Assembly: GCA_007570785.1 (NCBI GenBank) | Contig: ML660201.1 | Location: 44,044,473 to 44,108,472, forward strand | Origin: Antilocapra americana | Taxonomy: Eukaryota > Chordata > Mammalia > Artiodactyla > Antilocapridae | DNA length: 64,000 bases | Reading direction: 5' to 3' | Shown here: positions 1-9,500 of the stretch, one piece after another | How positions within the stretch are numbered: position 1 is the stretch's first letter | How the letters are laid out: each line of letters opens with the position of its first letter | Notes under the pieces: generated by a model | Databases searched by the model: none | The model's input: the letters and a program-made list of their open reading frames with translations, nothing else | Told to the model about the DNA's origin: nothing | Program-made: the position numbers and the translations under genes

Positions 1-641
1 GACTCTCAAGAGTCCCTTGAGACTCCAACACCACAGTTCAAAAGCATCAATTCTTCGGCACCCAGCTTTCTTTATAGTCCAACTCTCACATCCATACATG
101 ACCACTGGAGAAACCATAGCCTTGACTATTCGGACCTTTGTTGGCAATGTCTCCACTTTTTAATATGCTGTCTAGATTGGTCACAACTTTCCTTCCAAGG
201 AGTAAGCGTCTTTTAATTTCATGGCTGCAGTCACCATCTGCAGTGATTTTGGAGCCCAGAAAAATAAAGTCAGCCACTGTTTCCACTGTTTCCCCATCTA
301 TCTGCCATGAAGTGGTGGAACCGGATGCCGTGATCTTAGTTTTCTGAATGTTGAGCTTTAAGCCAACTTTTTCACTCTCCTCTTTCACTTTCATCAAGAG
401 TCTCTTTAGTTCTTCTTCACTTTCTGCCATAAGGATGGTGTCATCTGCATATCTGAGGTTATTGATATTTCTCCCGGCAATCTTGATTCTAGCTTGTGCT
501 TCTTCCAGCCCAGCATTTCTCATGATGTACTCTGCATATAAGTTAAATAAGCAGGGTGAATATACAGTCTTGACATACTCCTTTTCCTGTTTGGAACCAG
601 TCTGTTGTTCCATGTTGCTTCCTGACCTGCATACAGGTTTC
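1..641 (-). repeat. BovB LINE fragment (reverse transcriptase part)
   Basis: On the minus strand this encodes BovB ORF2 reverse transcriptase sequence, open from 613 down to 86. It has an intact catalytic box (YADD at 440-451) and typical BovB wording such as LFNLYAEYIMRNAGL. The copy runs off the left edge of the window. Its 5' truncation point is near 641, where the sequence becomes unrelated. It lies in an SFMBT1 intron, antisense to the gene. Confidence 0.9.
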
Positions 642-813
642 GATTGTAAATTTGATTTAAGTACAATATAAATTTCTCATTGTTTTCAGAGTCCTCAAAC
701 TGTAAGGGACATATAATACTCTAAGGAGCAAAAATATTTTTCAGGTCTGTATGATTTTTCTCTGTGGAATCACTTACCCAATATATTTGGTGTCTGATGT
801 CTTCCAATGGCAG
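642..813 (+). other. SFMBT1 intron end
   Basis: Unique AT-rich intron between the BovB fragment and the acceptor at 812-813. No other feature seen. Confidence 0.7.
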
Positions 814-989
814 ATACAAAGGAAAGAGCTATCGAGCTACTGTCGAGATAGTGAAAACAGCAGATCGGGTGACTGAATTCTGTCGGCAAACCTGTATCAA
901 ATTGGAGTGCTGTCCTAACCTCTTCGGTCCACGGATGGTTCTGGATAAGTGTTCTGAGAACTGCTCTGTTCTTACAAAGACTAAGTATA
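814..989 (+). CDS. SFMBT1: SFMBT1 exon: SLED/DUF3588-like region
   Basis: The acceptor is the AG at 812-813 and the donor is GTGAGT at 990-995. The exon starts with the third base of a codon and ends after the first base of one. It encodes [19 protein letters not shown], then a cysteine-rich stretch ending TKTKY. The cysteines and the motif [14 protein letters not shown] belong to the SFMBT/SCML embedded domain. I place it in SFMBT1 rather than SFMBT2 because the exons that follow match SFMBT1 and STIMATE is next door. Confidence 0.93.
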
Positions 990-3900
990 GTGAGTCAACT
1001 TTTTCAGATTTGCTCACTAGTAGCAACTGACCATAACTCATCTCCTGCAAACTTTTAATTTTGCAGATATTCAGATATAGCTGAAGGACACAAATTTTCT
1101 GTACAAAGGGCCAGATAATATTTTAGGCTATAAATCATATTTTTCATATTTTAATATGACTAGACTTAAATCACCTAGGTTACAAGGTTCTAATGTTCTA
1201 CTTGTCTCCTTCCCAACCCAAATTTCTGCTTTAAAAATGGGGCTCAGGTCCTCACTTTACTGATCAGTGAAGCCTGTAAACTTAATTGTGTTTTGGGAGC
1301 TGAAGCTGGACAAAGACTCTGTGTGGCATGGATGTGGGGGAGAATATGCTTTTCCATATTCTTTATCTGTTTTATTTTCATTTTTTAAAAGAACGCTTTT
1401 AAAGGCATGGCCACATGTGGACTATGGGCCCTAGTTTGCTAACTTTTATATACAAACAGTATATAAGTTAGCTTTTGCCTCTAATAGGATATATAATCCT
1501 TTTATACAGTCTGCAAGTATTTATGTGTCCACTGTGTGCCACTACTGTTGAAGCACTGGGATACAAATGTAAAGAAAAAAATTCCTTCTCATTGAGTTTA
1601 CGTCTTAATGTGGGAGACAGATAGTAAACAAGTGAAAAAAACAGAATTACTGTGGAGAAAAATGAAGCAAAGTAGGAGAGTGAGGAATGATAACAGTTAG
1701 TTGGGATGCTGTTGATACAGGTGGCCAAGGAAGACTTCCTGACAGGTAACAACCTGAAGGAAGCAGCCCAACTCTGCAGACTTCAAAGGAAGAGGCAGGA
1801 GCGTGTTGTAACAACACCTGCTACCTCTCATTGCTTATCTTTTCCCTTGTGAAGCTGTGAAAAGAAAAAATCATACAGAATGAAAAATTTTTAATATTTA
1901 TTTTGCTTCATGGGATCTTAGTTGTGGCACACAGGATCTTTAGTTGTAGCATGTGGGATCTAGTTCTCTGATCAGGGATTGAACCCAGGGCCCCTGCATT
2001 GGGAGCTCTGAGTCTTAGCCACTGGACCACCAGGGAGGTCCACAAAATAAAGATCTTAATTTGGAGTCTTGTCAAGGCATTGTTACCCAGAGACAAAATT
2101 CTGATCCTTCTTTTCCTTAAATCCTACAAGCCCTTGTATACTTAGGAGAATTAATATAGAGGTGGATTTTACCCTGTTAATCTTGAAGATTTCTTTTAAG
2201 ACACACTAATTTTGTGCATCTTCAATTTTATCGTGTGGGCAAATCACCTAAGGATCTTGTTGAAATGGAGGTTCTGATTCTTCAGGGTGTATCTGGGGCC
2301 TAAGTGTCTACATTTCCCAGATGCTGGTGATGCTTATCCAAGGTCCATATTTAGCATGACAGGTTTTCTAATCAGTATATGAATCACAAAATCATATGAG
2401 AGTCTCACCTTCTTGTTTCCACTTACATTTACTGGAATGTAAACTTCTTAAGAGCAAGGTTTGTCTAGCTTATTACTATTGTGTCAGATTCAACACTTAG
2501 TTAGGCAGATTGCAATGATTAAGAGCTAAGTGAAATGTACTGTTCATATAAGCACATATTTGAAGTGCACCGATTTGAGCCTTTGGCAGTTTCTTTAAAG
2601 GTAATCCTGTGTCTACCATATGATCCAGCAATTCCATTCCTAGGTGTTGACCCAAGGAAAATGAAAACATGCCCACTAAAAGCCTTGTACAAGAATGTTC
2701 ACTGCAGCTTAATAATTGCCAAAACTTGGAAACAGCCAGGTGCCTGTCAGCAGGAGAATAGATAAGCCAGTACATTCATACAATAGCATGTTACTCATCA
2801 ATATGAGTAACACATACAACATGGATGAAACTCAAAAACATTCTGCTGAGTGAAAAGGAGCCTTGTTGGAAAAAGTACTTACTGAATGATTCCTTAGATG
2901 AGGCAAAAATAACCTATAGTAAGGGAAATTAGAATAATGGTTACTTCTGGTGAGGGGGACTGATGAGGGAGTGACACTGGGGACTTTCTCCATTGATGGG
3001 GATATTTTATATCTTGATAGGATTATCTAGATTTATGTATTTGACAGTTACTAATCGAACTAAACATTCAGAATCTACACAGTTAAGATTATTCCATTAT
3101 ATGGAATTTAACCTTAAATACACTGTATCCATTTTGTGTTATGATAGTGGAATCTCTTGTGGTTTGAGGTACACAAAAATAATGAAACTACTTCATTTTT
3201 CTTTGTCGTACACATTTAGCACACTACTATGGAAAGAAGAAAAACAAAAGAATTGGGAGACCACCTGGTGGGCATAGTAACTTAGCATGTGCCCTGAAAA
3301 AAGCGAGTAAGAGGAGAAAGAGGCGAAAAAATGTTTTTGTTCATAAGAAGAAACGCACCTCTGCGTCTGTTGATAATACACCAGCAGGCTCTCCCCAGGT
3401 ACGAGACCTGTGATCTACCAGTAAATGTCTTAAAGCCAAGAGATCCCTGCTTTACAATTCAAACAGAAAAAATAACTGCACGTCTTTTTTAAATTTGAAT
3501 CTCTGGCCAATGGAAGATGGTTTTGTGGTCCAGGAACTGATTGTCTGGAATTTCAGTGACACGTCTCCCCTTATCCTCTAGGGAAGTGGGGGTGAAGATG
3601 AGGAGGACCCAGATGAAGGGGATGATGATTCCCTAAGTGAAGGCAGTACATCTGAGCAGCAGGATGAGCTCCAGGAAGAGTCAGAAATGTCAGAAAAAAA
3701 GTCATGCTCCTCCTCCCCAACCCAAAGTGAGATATCCACATCACTGCCTCCAGACAGACAGAGAAGAAAAAGAGAACTTCGCACTTTTTCATTTTCTGAT
3801 GATGAGAATAAACCTCCTTCACCAAAGGTACCCATTTTAAAACTACAGTGTTCTTTTTTCTCTCTTGACAATTTCCCTCAACAATCTAATGGTGAATGAT

Positions 3901-6554
3901 ATTGGCATTATACTTATTTCAATATGGCGTCAGTTGAATTTCCTGTCTTTCTTAAAGATCCCAAGTCCAGATTTACTTGCATTTCAAGGAGTATTTGGAA
4001 ATCAAATAATAATAATCCTTATCAGGAGGAAAGTCTCTCAGAATAGCAGCTTATTTTAAGTTACAAAAGTTTCATTGGTAGTTTATTAGTAGTCTATTGG
4101 TAGTTTAGTTTAGGGAAAACTGTCTTTTTGATATTTTTCATGATATATATGATTTTGTAGAAATAAAGTATCTATCTTTTTTTTTTAGTATTTATCTTTT
4201 TGGTACCTATTAAACCATTTTGTTGGTAGATTCATATATGCATATTATATACAAATACATACATTATGAGAATGGAAGTTAGTGTTTTAAACTTCGATCG
4301 CTTTTTAAATATAGTTGTGAACACAACTGGTTAAAAATGATTTCTCCTGATAATTTAATTTAAGCCTTCTCTTATTGGAAATAACCAGCCCATTCACTTC
4401 TGCACCCTGACAGAGTGTGAGCTAAAATAAACCAAGGAACAAATGGGAGATTTTAAAACTATTTCCGCTGTTAAATTATCCACATTATTTGTATTGAAAC
4501 TTCGAGATACATTCTTGTCCATTGATATTTCTTATTATAAAAGACAAACAGTTTCTCAGTACCTAATGTGTGTGAATTTGTATATTTGCTGGGAGAAATC
4601 ATGTCCTAAAAGCACTTTGAATTCTGCCTTTTAAAGGGTTATGACTTTCTGTAGAGACTCTGTTAGAATGAAGTAGCTCTAACACCATTTGTTTTGCTTT
4701 TGTTGTGGGGAATGAAGGAAATAACGATTGAAGCTGCTGAAAGGCTTCACCTGGACAGTAACCCCCTGAAGTGGAGTGTGGCGGACGTTGTGCGATTCAT
4801 CCGATCCACAGACTGTGCTCCGTTAGCAAGAATATTCCTAGACCAGGTATCACAGAGACCTTTAGTTTTTAGTAATGCGTCTCTTTAGCAAAGGACTATG
4901 GATATAATAGCAGTAGCAATTTATTTACAAGTCTTACAAAAAATATTTCTATCCAAAAATAAAAAAATGATTTCCCTGTTTAGGAGTTCAGTTCAGTTCA
5001 GTCGCTCAGTCGTGTCCGACTCTTTGCGACCCCATGAACTATAGCACTCCAGGCCTCCCTGTCCATCATCAACTCCCAGAGTCCACCCAAACCCAGGTCC
5101 ATCGAGTCGGTGATGCCATCCAGCCATCTCATCCTCCGTCGTCCCCTTCTCCTCCTGCCCCCAATCCTTCCCAGCATTAGAGTCTTTTCCAATGAGTCAA
5201 CTCTTCGCATGAGGTGGCCAAAGTATTGGAGTTTCAGCTTCAACATCAGTCCTTCCAATGAACACTCAGGACTGATCTCCTTTAGGATGGACTGGTTGGA
5301 TCTCCTTGAGGTCCAAGGGACTGTTTAGGAGTAGAAACATGATAAAAAGTTATTTATCTGACTTTCTTCACAGTTGAAGCAGATTATTACTGCATTCTTA
5401 TTTATCCTAAGAGTTTGTTTGCATTCTCCACTAAATAACTTAAAATCAAACATGCTATACTTAATTATCCTCTTATGCCAAAATAATGATTTGCTTGTTT
5501 TAAAAAATAATTAACATCTATAACAACCTGGAGGGATGGGGTGGGAAGGGGGGTGGGAGGGGTGTTCAGGAGGAAGGGGATACAGATATGCCTATGGCTG
5601 ATTCATGTTGATGTCTGGCAAAAACTATCATAATGTTACAAAGTTATTATCTTCCAATTAAAATAAAAAATTTTAGAAAGAAAAAAAAGTAATTAACATC
5701 TATAATATGTTAGGATCTAACAGAAATAGTCTGTGACCTTAAACAGTGAAATAAATTTTGTTTTGATAATTGAGGAGATTCACAACTGAACATCTTCTCA
5801 GGCTTTTATGAATTACAGAGCGGAAAACATTGTAGTTTACAGGTAATATTTTCTTTCAGATTTAGGAAAGTTCCTCTAAAAAGATGATTCTTTTGACACA
5901 TTTAGTTGTCAATTATAAGGCTAGTTAGTTTACTGGATTTCTGCAGAACAGAATAGATTCTTACCTGTGGTAAAACTCTTATTATTCATTCTGGAGATTC
6001 ATTAGTATAGAGGACCATGCTGCTGCTGCTGCTGCTGCTCAGTCGCGTCAGTCGTGTCCGACTCTGTGCGACCCCAGAGACGGCAGCCCACCAGGCTCCG
6101 CCGTCCCTGGGAGTCTCCAGGCAAGAACACTGGAGTGGGTTGCCATTTCCTTCTCCAGTGCATGAAAGTGAAAAGGGAAAGTGAAGTCGCTCAGTTGTGT
6201 CTGACTCTTAGCGACCCCAAGGACTGCAGCCTACCAGGCTAGAGGACCATGAGAGGTATTTAAAAGGAAATGTGTGGTATTTATTTTAAGGAGAAAAAGT
6301 AATGAAAAGCACAGGGACCCTGATTTTGGCAAAACGAAGTGAACCAGGGCTGTCATGGTTGAGCTGCCATTCATGTGCACATCACAGATAATTTGTATTT
6401 TATGCTTTAACAGGAAATTGATGGGCAGGCCCTATTGCTCCTTACTCTTCCCACTGTTCAAGAGTGCATGGACTTAAAACTGGGCCCTGCTATCAAACTT
6501 TGCCATCACATAGAAAGGATCAAGTTTGCTTTTTATGAACAGTTTGCCAACTGA
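814..6554 (+). CDS. SFMBT1: SFMBT1, C-terminal part (last five coding exons)
   Basis: Five exons join in frame: 814-989, 3220-3398, 3582-3827, 4718-4846 and 6414-6554. Together they encode 289 residues plus a stop. The translation agrees with the C-terminus of human SFMBT1 as I remember it (about 866 aa), so roughly one third of the protein is here and the MBT repeats lie upstream of the window. In order it contains the end of the SLED/DUF3588-like region, a lysine/arginine-rich nuclear-localisation stretch, an acidic and serine-rich linker, and a SAM domain. Known of the family: SFMBT1 is a nuclear repressor with four MBT repeats that binds histone tails and works with Polycomb-type and LSD1-CoREST complexes. 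Every intron has GT-AG ends and the phases agree. The gene ends about 8 kb before STIMATE on the same strand. Confidence 0.95.
1505..1765 (+). repeat. Ancient mammalian interspersed repeat-like stretch
   Basis: The wording (ACTGTGTGCCACTACTG, GGGATACAAATGTAAAG, GGGAGACAGATAGTAAACA, GGAAGACTTCCTGA) is that of an old, widespread mammalian repeat that I recognise but cannot name with certainty. Related stretches occur at 12840-13190, 37140-37500 and 40165-40530. Confidence 0.5.
1885..2041 (-). repeat. CHR-type tRNA-Glu SINE
   Basis: Read on the minus strand it begins GGACCTCCCTGGTGGTCCAG, continues with a tRNA-like B-box region, and ends in an A/T-rich tail near 1885. This is the cetartiodactyl CHR SINE pattern. 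I could not identify a target-site duplication. Confidence 0.8.
2235..2350 (+). repeat. MER5-like DNA transposon fragment
   Basis: Segments such as ATCACCTAAGGATCTTGTTG and AGATGCTGGTGATGCT follow the remembered MER5A/B consensus (hAT-Charlie non-autonomous elements). It is old and incomplete. Confidence 0.6.
2560..3060 (+). repeat. L1M LINE 3' end fragment
   Basis: Contains the usual L1M ORF2 end and 3' UTR phrases: CATATGATCCAGCAATTCCA, TGTACAAGAATGTTCACTGC, ACATGGATGAAACTCAAAAA and, further on, TATTTTATATCTTGAT. It is diverged, with no long frame. It lies in sense orientation in the SFMBT1 intron. Confidence 0.75.
3220..3398 (+). CDS. SFMBT1: SFMBT1 exon: basic nuclear-localisation stretch
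   Basis: The acceptor is TTTAG ending at 3219 and the donor is GTACGA at 3399. The split codon from the previous exon completes as threonine, followed by [17 protein letters not shown]. This contains an AT-hook-like GRPPGG and then a strongly basic run, [11 protein letters not shown] and HKKKR, that looks like a multipartite nuclear-localisation signal. The exon ends exactly after a codon (phase 0). The basic run fits a chromatin-bound nuclear protein. Confidence 0.94.
3399..3581 (+). other. Short SFMBT1 intron
   Basis: 183-bp intron between phase-0 exons, GT at 3399 and AG at 3580-3581. No repeat recognised. Confidence 0.85.
3582..3827 (+). CDS. SFMBT1: SFMBT1 exon: acidic/serine linker
   Basis: Acceptor CTCTAG ends at 3581 and donor GTACCC starts at 3828. 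The exon has 82 whole codons (phase 0 to phase 0). The first half is glutamate, aspartate and serine rich ([20 protein letters not shown]), followed by a serine-rich part and then basic [13 protein letters not shown]-type acidic serines look like casein kinase 2 sites, which is inference. The segment is probably a disordered linker between the SLED region and the SAM domain. Confidence 0.95.
3828..4717 (+). other. SFMBT1 intron, apparently unique
   Basis: 890-bp AT-rich intron. No repeat or RNA gene recognised. Confidence 0.7.
4718..4846 (+). CDS. SFMBT1: SFMBT1 exon: SAM domain, first half
   Basis: It has 43 codons, phase 0 at both ends, with donor GTATCA at 4847. It encodes [20 protein letters not shown] then [13 protein letters not shown], the typical start of a SAM domain (W-S-x-x-D-V-V-x-F-I). 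The SAM domain of SFMBT proteins mediates protein-protein association among Polycomb-type repressors. The acceptor AG at 4716-4717 follows a purine-rich GGGGAATGA, with the pyrimidine tract displaced 10-27 bases upstream. No other nearby AG keeps the frame. Confidence 0.94.
4988..5320 (-). repeat. BovB 3' end, truncated, with target-site duplication
   Basis: A 333-bp minus-strand BovB 3' end that ends in TGAACTGAACTGAACT repeats (minus reading). It still encodes the ORF2 tail ([31 protein letters not shown]). The 12-bp direct repeat CTGTTTAGGAGT flanks it at 4976-4987 and 5321-5332, which defines the insertion exactly. Confidence 0.93.
5524..5689 (+). repeat. L1_BT-type LINE 3' end, truncated, with target-site duplication
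   Basis: A 166-bp 5'-truncated ruminant L1 3' UTR. It starts with a G-rich stretch, passes GATTCATGTTGATGTCTGGC, and ends in AATTAAAATAAA and a poly(A). A perfect 16-bp duplication, TAATTAACATCTATAA, lies at 5508-5523 and 5690-5705. Confidence 0.93.
6020..6239 (-). repeat. Bov-A2 SINE with (CTG)n end and target-site duplication
   Basis: A 220-bp minus-strand Bov-A2 dimer: two Bov-A units joined by a GTGAAAAGGGAAAGTGAAGT linker, with the tail visible as (GCT)n at 6020-6038. A perfect 12-bp duplication, TAGAGGACCATG, lies at 6008-6019 and 6240-6251. It lies about 165 bp upstream of the last SFMBT1 exon's acceptor. Confidence 0.93.
6414..6554 (+). CDS. SFMBT1: SFMBT1 last coding exon: SAM domain end and stop
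   Basis: The acceptor is TTTAACAG ending at 6413. It encodes 46 residues beginning [20 protein letters not shown] and ending in FAFYEQFAN, then TGA at 6552-6554. The D-G-x-x-L-L-L-L and L-G-x-A-I-K-L motifs are the second half of a SAM domain. The exon runs directly into the 3' UTR. Confidence 0.96.
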   Translation, partial: EIDGQALLLLTLPTVQECMDLKLGPAIKLCHHIERIKFAFYEQFAN

Positions 6555-9500
6555 GAAGGACAACCAAAGTAGGCTGTATCTTTGAAGCACAAATGCAGCA
6601 AATCCTTCGCCCTGCTCTACAGGTGGAGCTGAAATAGTCCCAGGGCTCTGGGCTCTGCAGGTGTCGGCTTGCTCTCTTTGCACTTTCAGGGAAGGAGGAC
6701 CCACACCGAGGAAGCAAAAACTGCACAAAAGTGACTCTCCCGCCAGTGAAAATGTGGGCATTTCTTGTTCATCAGATTGCAGTTTTTAAAAAACTAAAGA
6801 TTGTGAAGAAAAGACTCATATAAGAAGAATAAGCATTTCCACTGGTGTGGCCTGGAAACGAAGAATAATCGAGGCTGCTGGCAAGCACCCTTTTGATTTT
6901 CTTTTTGTTCTCTCTGTTCCTTCCCATTGTAGACGGAACTTTGTTCTCTGCTTTCTCTTTCTTGGGAAGAGAGGACATAGCTTTAAGTCAGCACTGATTT
7001 GGGACTGTGCCTCAGGCACAACAGTGCTTCATTGTCATGTGTTTTAAAGCTTTTTTAAATTAAAACAGTTCATTTTGGGGATGATTATATGGCTCTAGGG
7101 TTTTGAATGTACAGTCACACTTTGATCCATTTTAAAATCTATTCTTAGGAGTTCCTTTGTTTACTACCTCTGTTGATAATTGAGCTTGTAGCCACGTCTG
7201 AGGTTTTTTTAATGATGCCATTTTTAAGCTACATGAACACTAAAACTGACAGAAGTTGGAGGAAAAGACACTGTTTTCTTTCTTAAGAATAATGTGTGGC
7301 ACTTACACCAATTCCTTAACTGACTGATCTAAGAACTCTACTGTCATTGTTTTCCATCCTAACTTCAGTTGGGCTGCCTGTTTCAAGTAATATCTCAAAG
7401 ACTGTTGCTGTTTTAAGTTGAATCGCTCTGTTCCCCACTAGTTCTCAGAGGGACTTCCATAGCTTTTATTTTGTGTTTATTTTTCCCTACAGTTGTTTGT
7501 CCAACTCTCATTTTGAGAGGCCTTCCTTTGGATAAAAATCAGTAGGTGTTTCCTGGACCCACAGTAAAGCCCATTTCCCCATTTTTCTCAGTGTCTCTAG
7601 ACAGGTAGTATAGAAACACAAAAGAGAAAATACGTTTTGCCGGGGCGGGGGGCGGGGAGGGAGAGTGATGCAGAGCGTCAAGTTTCTGTTATAATATGTC
7701 CTTAGTGGCCGGATAAAGATTGAGAGATGGTTAAGGATTCTAGAAACATCTTTGACTAGTCACGTTTACACTTTCTTTGATTGAACCTTTAAATTGAATG
7801 TATTCTACAGTCAGTTCCCACTCAAAAGTTCAGTTTCCTTATAACTGTTTCTTTTGACCCAGCTCAACTTGACATTAAACAGACAAATTTTCACTTATGA
7901 TTGCACTGGCTGTTGGCTGTTATAGAAGAATAGCATTTACTGTACTATTTCTGCCATGAGGAATGAGGAAAGATACATACATTGGTTGCTTCTTTTAAAT
8001 GGTTTGTTTTGCTGAATTTTTTTTAAAATTATCCTAGTTACCTACAAATTTATAACCTAATCATTCCTCTTCAAGATTTAAAAATGTTTTAAAACTACAA
8101 ACTGGATAAATTCTAAACAACTATACAAATATAAGGTAATTTTATTGCAGATTTAAACTGATGGTGATTTTTTTCCTTTTCTTCCCTGCTGTTCCACCGT
8201 TTTTTTTTTTGGACCTTAGCAAACATTTTGTAGTCTGACTCTTCTCTTTATTGGATAATTTATGAACCACTTTAGTTCAAGCCCTCCAACCAAACCCTAT
8301 ATTAAAGCATAGACTCTTTGCTTAGGTTACTACCAGATATATACCTGGGAAGAAGATTTAAGTAAAATTAATCATTTGAATGTATTGGGAGGTTCCGTTT
8401 TTAAAGTTTTGATTGATTCTGTGCCAATGCAAAATAAGCATATGTAGGATGCTTGGGAACAATTAAGTTTGGGGAGCAGGTTCATAATAATGTTTTCTGA
8501 GAGCTCAGTAGTCAACACACTAGGACAAGGAGTTCCTTGAAGTAGATCAGTGGAACAGAAAAGTGTGGAATTGATTAACATTGTTGTCTTATTTAGGAAA
8601 GTGGTATTTATTTTCTAAGAGAGAATTTACCAAATGTAACAATGAATATATTATGTCTCTTTTGACCTTTCAGAAACCATGGAATTTAAAACACCTCCCT
8701 TCACAAGTGAGAGGGCAGAGCCCCTGAAAGATGAAATGCACGGACCTAAGTACAGTCTCTGATCAGAGTCAAGCCCTAGCCAGTTTGTCTGTTTACACCA
8801 TGATTAATCAAGCTCAGCTTTCTCCTAGAGAGAAGCTAACTCTGAGCTGGACAAGTCAGTAGGGTTTCCCTTAATATTGTTTTGAATTCTCATACCAAGA
8901 TAATAGTTTACCAGGCAACTATAGTAAAGAAGCATGATATACCCCCAGCCCTTTCTCCCAGATATTACATAAGAGAGGATAATTATTTGGGAATTTTAAA
9001 GTAGGGAAAGCTTCCCTGATAGCTCAGTTGGTAAAGAATCGCCTGCAATGCAGGAGATTCCAGTTCAATTCCTGGGTTGGAAAGATCCGCTGGACAAGGG
9101 ATAGACTACCCACTCCAGTATTCTTGGGCTTCCCTTGTGGCTCAGCTGGTAAAGAATCTGCCCGCGATGTGGGAGACCTGGGTTCGATCCCTGGGTTGGG
9201 AAGATCCCCTTGAGAAGGAAAAGGCAACCCACTCCAGTATTCTGTCTGGGAGAATTCCATGAACTGGTCCATGGGGTGGCAAAGAGTCAGACATGACTGA
9301 GTGACTTTCACTTCAAAGTATAAAGGGGCTTTTAAAGTATAAAATTAAACTCCATTTGCCTCAGTGTTGCTGGGGCTGGACTGGACAGCAGTGATGGTCT
9401 GATTCTTTAGATTCTAAAACATGTTAAACCTGATAATAGCTCATCATGTTGGCTAAAATGTTTGTATGTTGCCCATAGGTATGTGAACTTTGTTTTTTAA

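Larger units (their letters stand above)
990..3219 (+). other. SFMBT1 intron with old repeats
   Basis: Intron between the SLED-region exon and the basic exon. It holds an unnamed ancient repeat-like stretch (1505-1765), a CHR SINE (1885-2041), a MER5-like fragment (2235-2350) and an L1M 3' end (2560-3060). The remainder appears unique and AT-rich. Confidence 0.75.
4847..6413 (+). other. Last SFMBT1 intron, with three young insertions
   Basis: The 1567-bp intron before the last exon contains a BovB 3' end, an L1_BT 3' end and a Bov-A2 SINE. Each is bounded by perfect target-site duplications (see separate entries). About half the intron is therefore ruminant-lineage insertion. Confidence 0.85.

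Noticed and set aside
9004..9329. tRNA gene because of tRNA-Glu-like A and B boxes
   Set aside because: The tRNA-like parts belong to Bov-tA SINEs and cannot fold as a complete tRNA. The same applies to the other Bov-tA and CHR SINEs.
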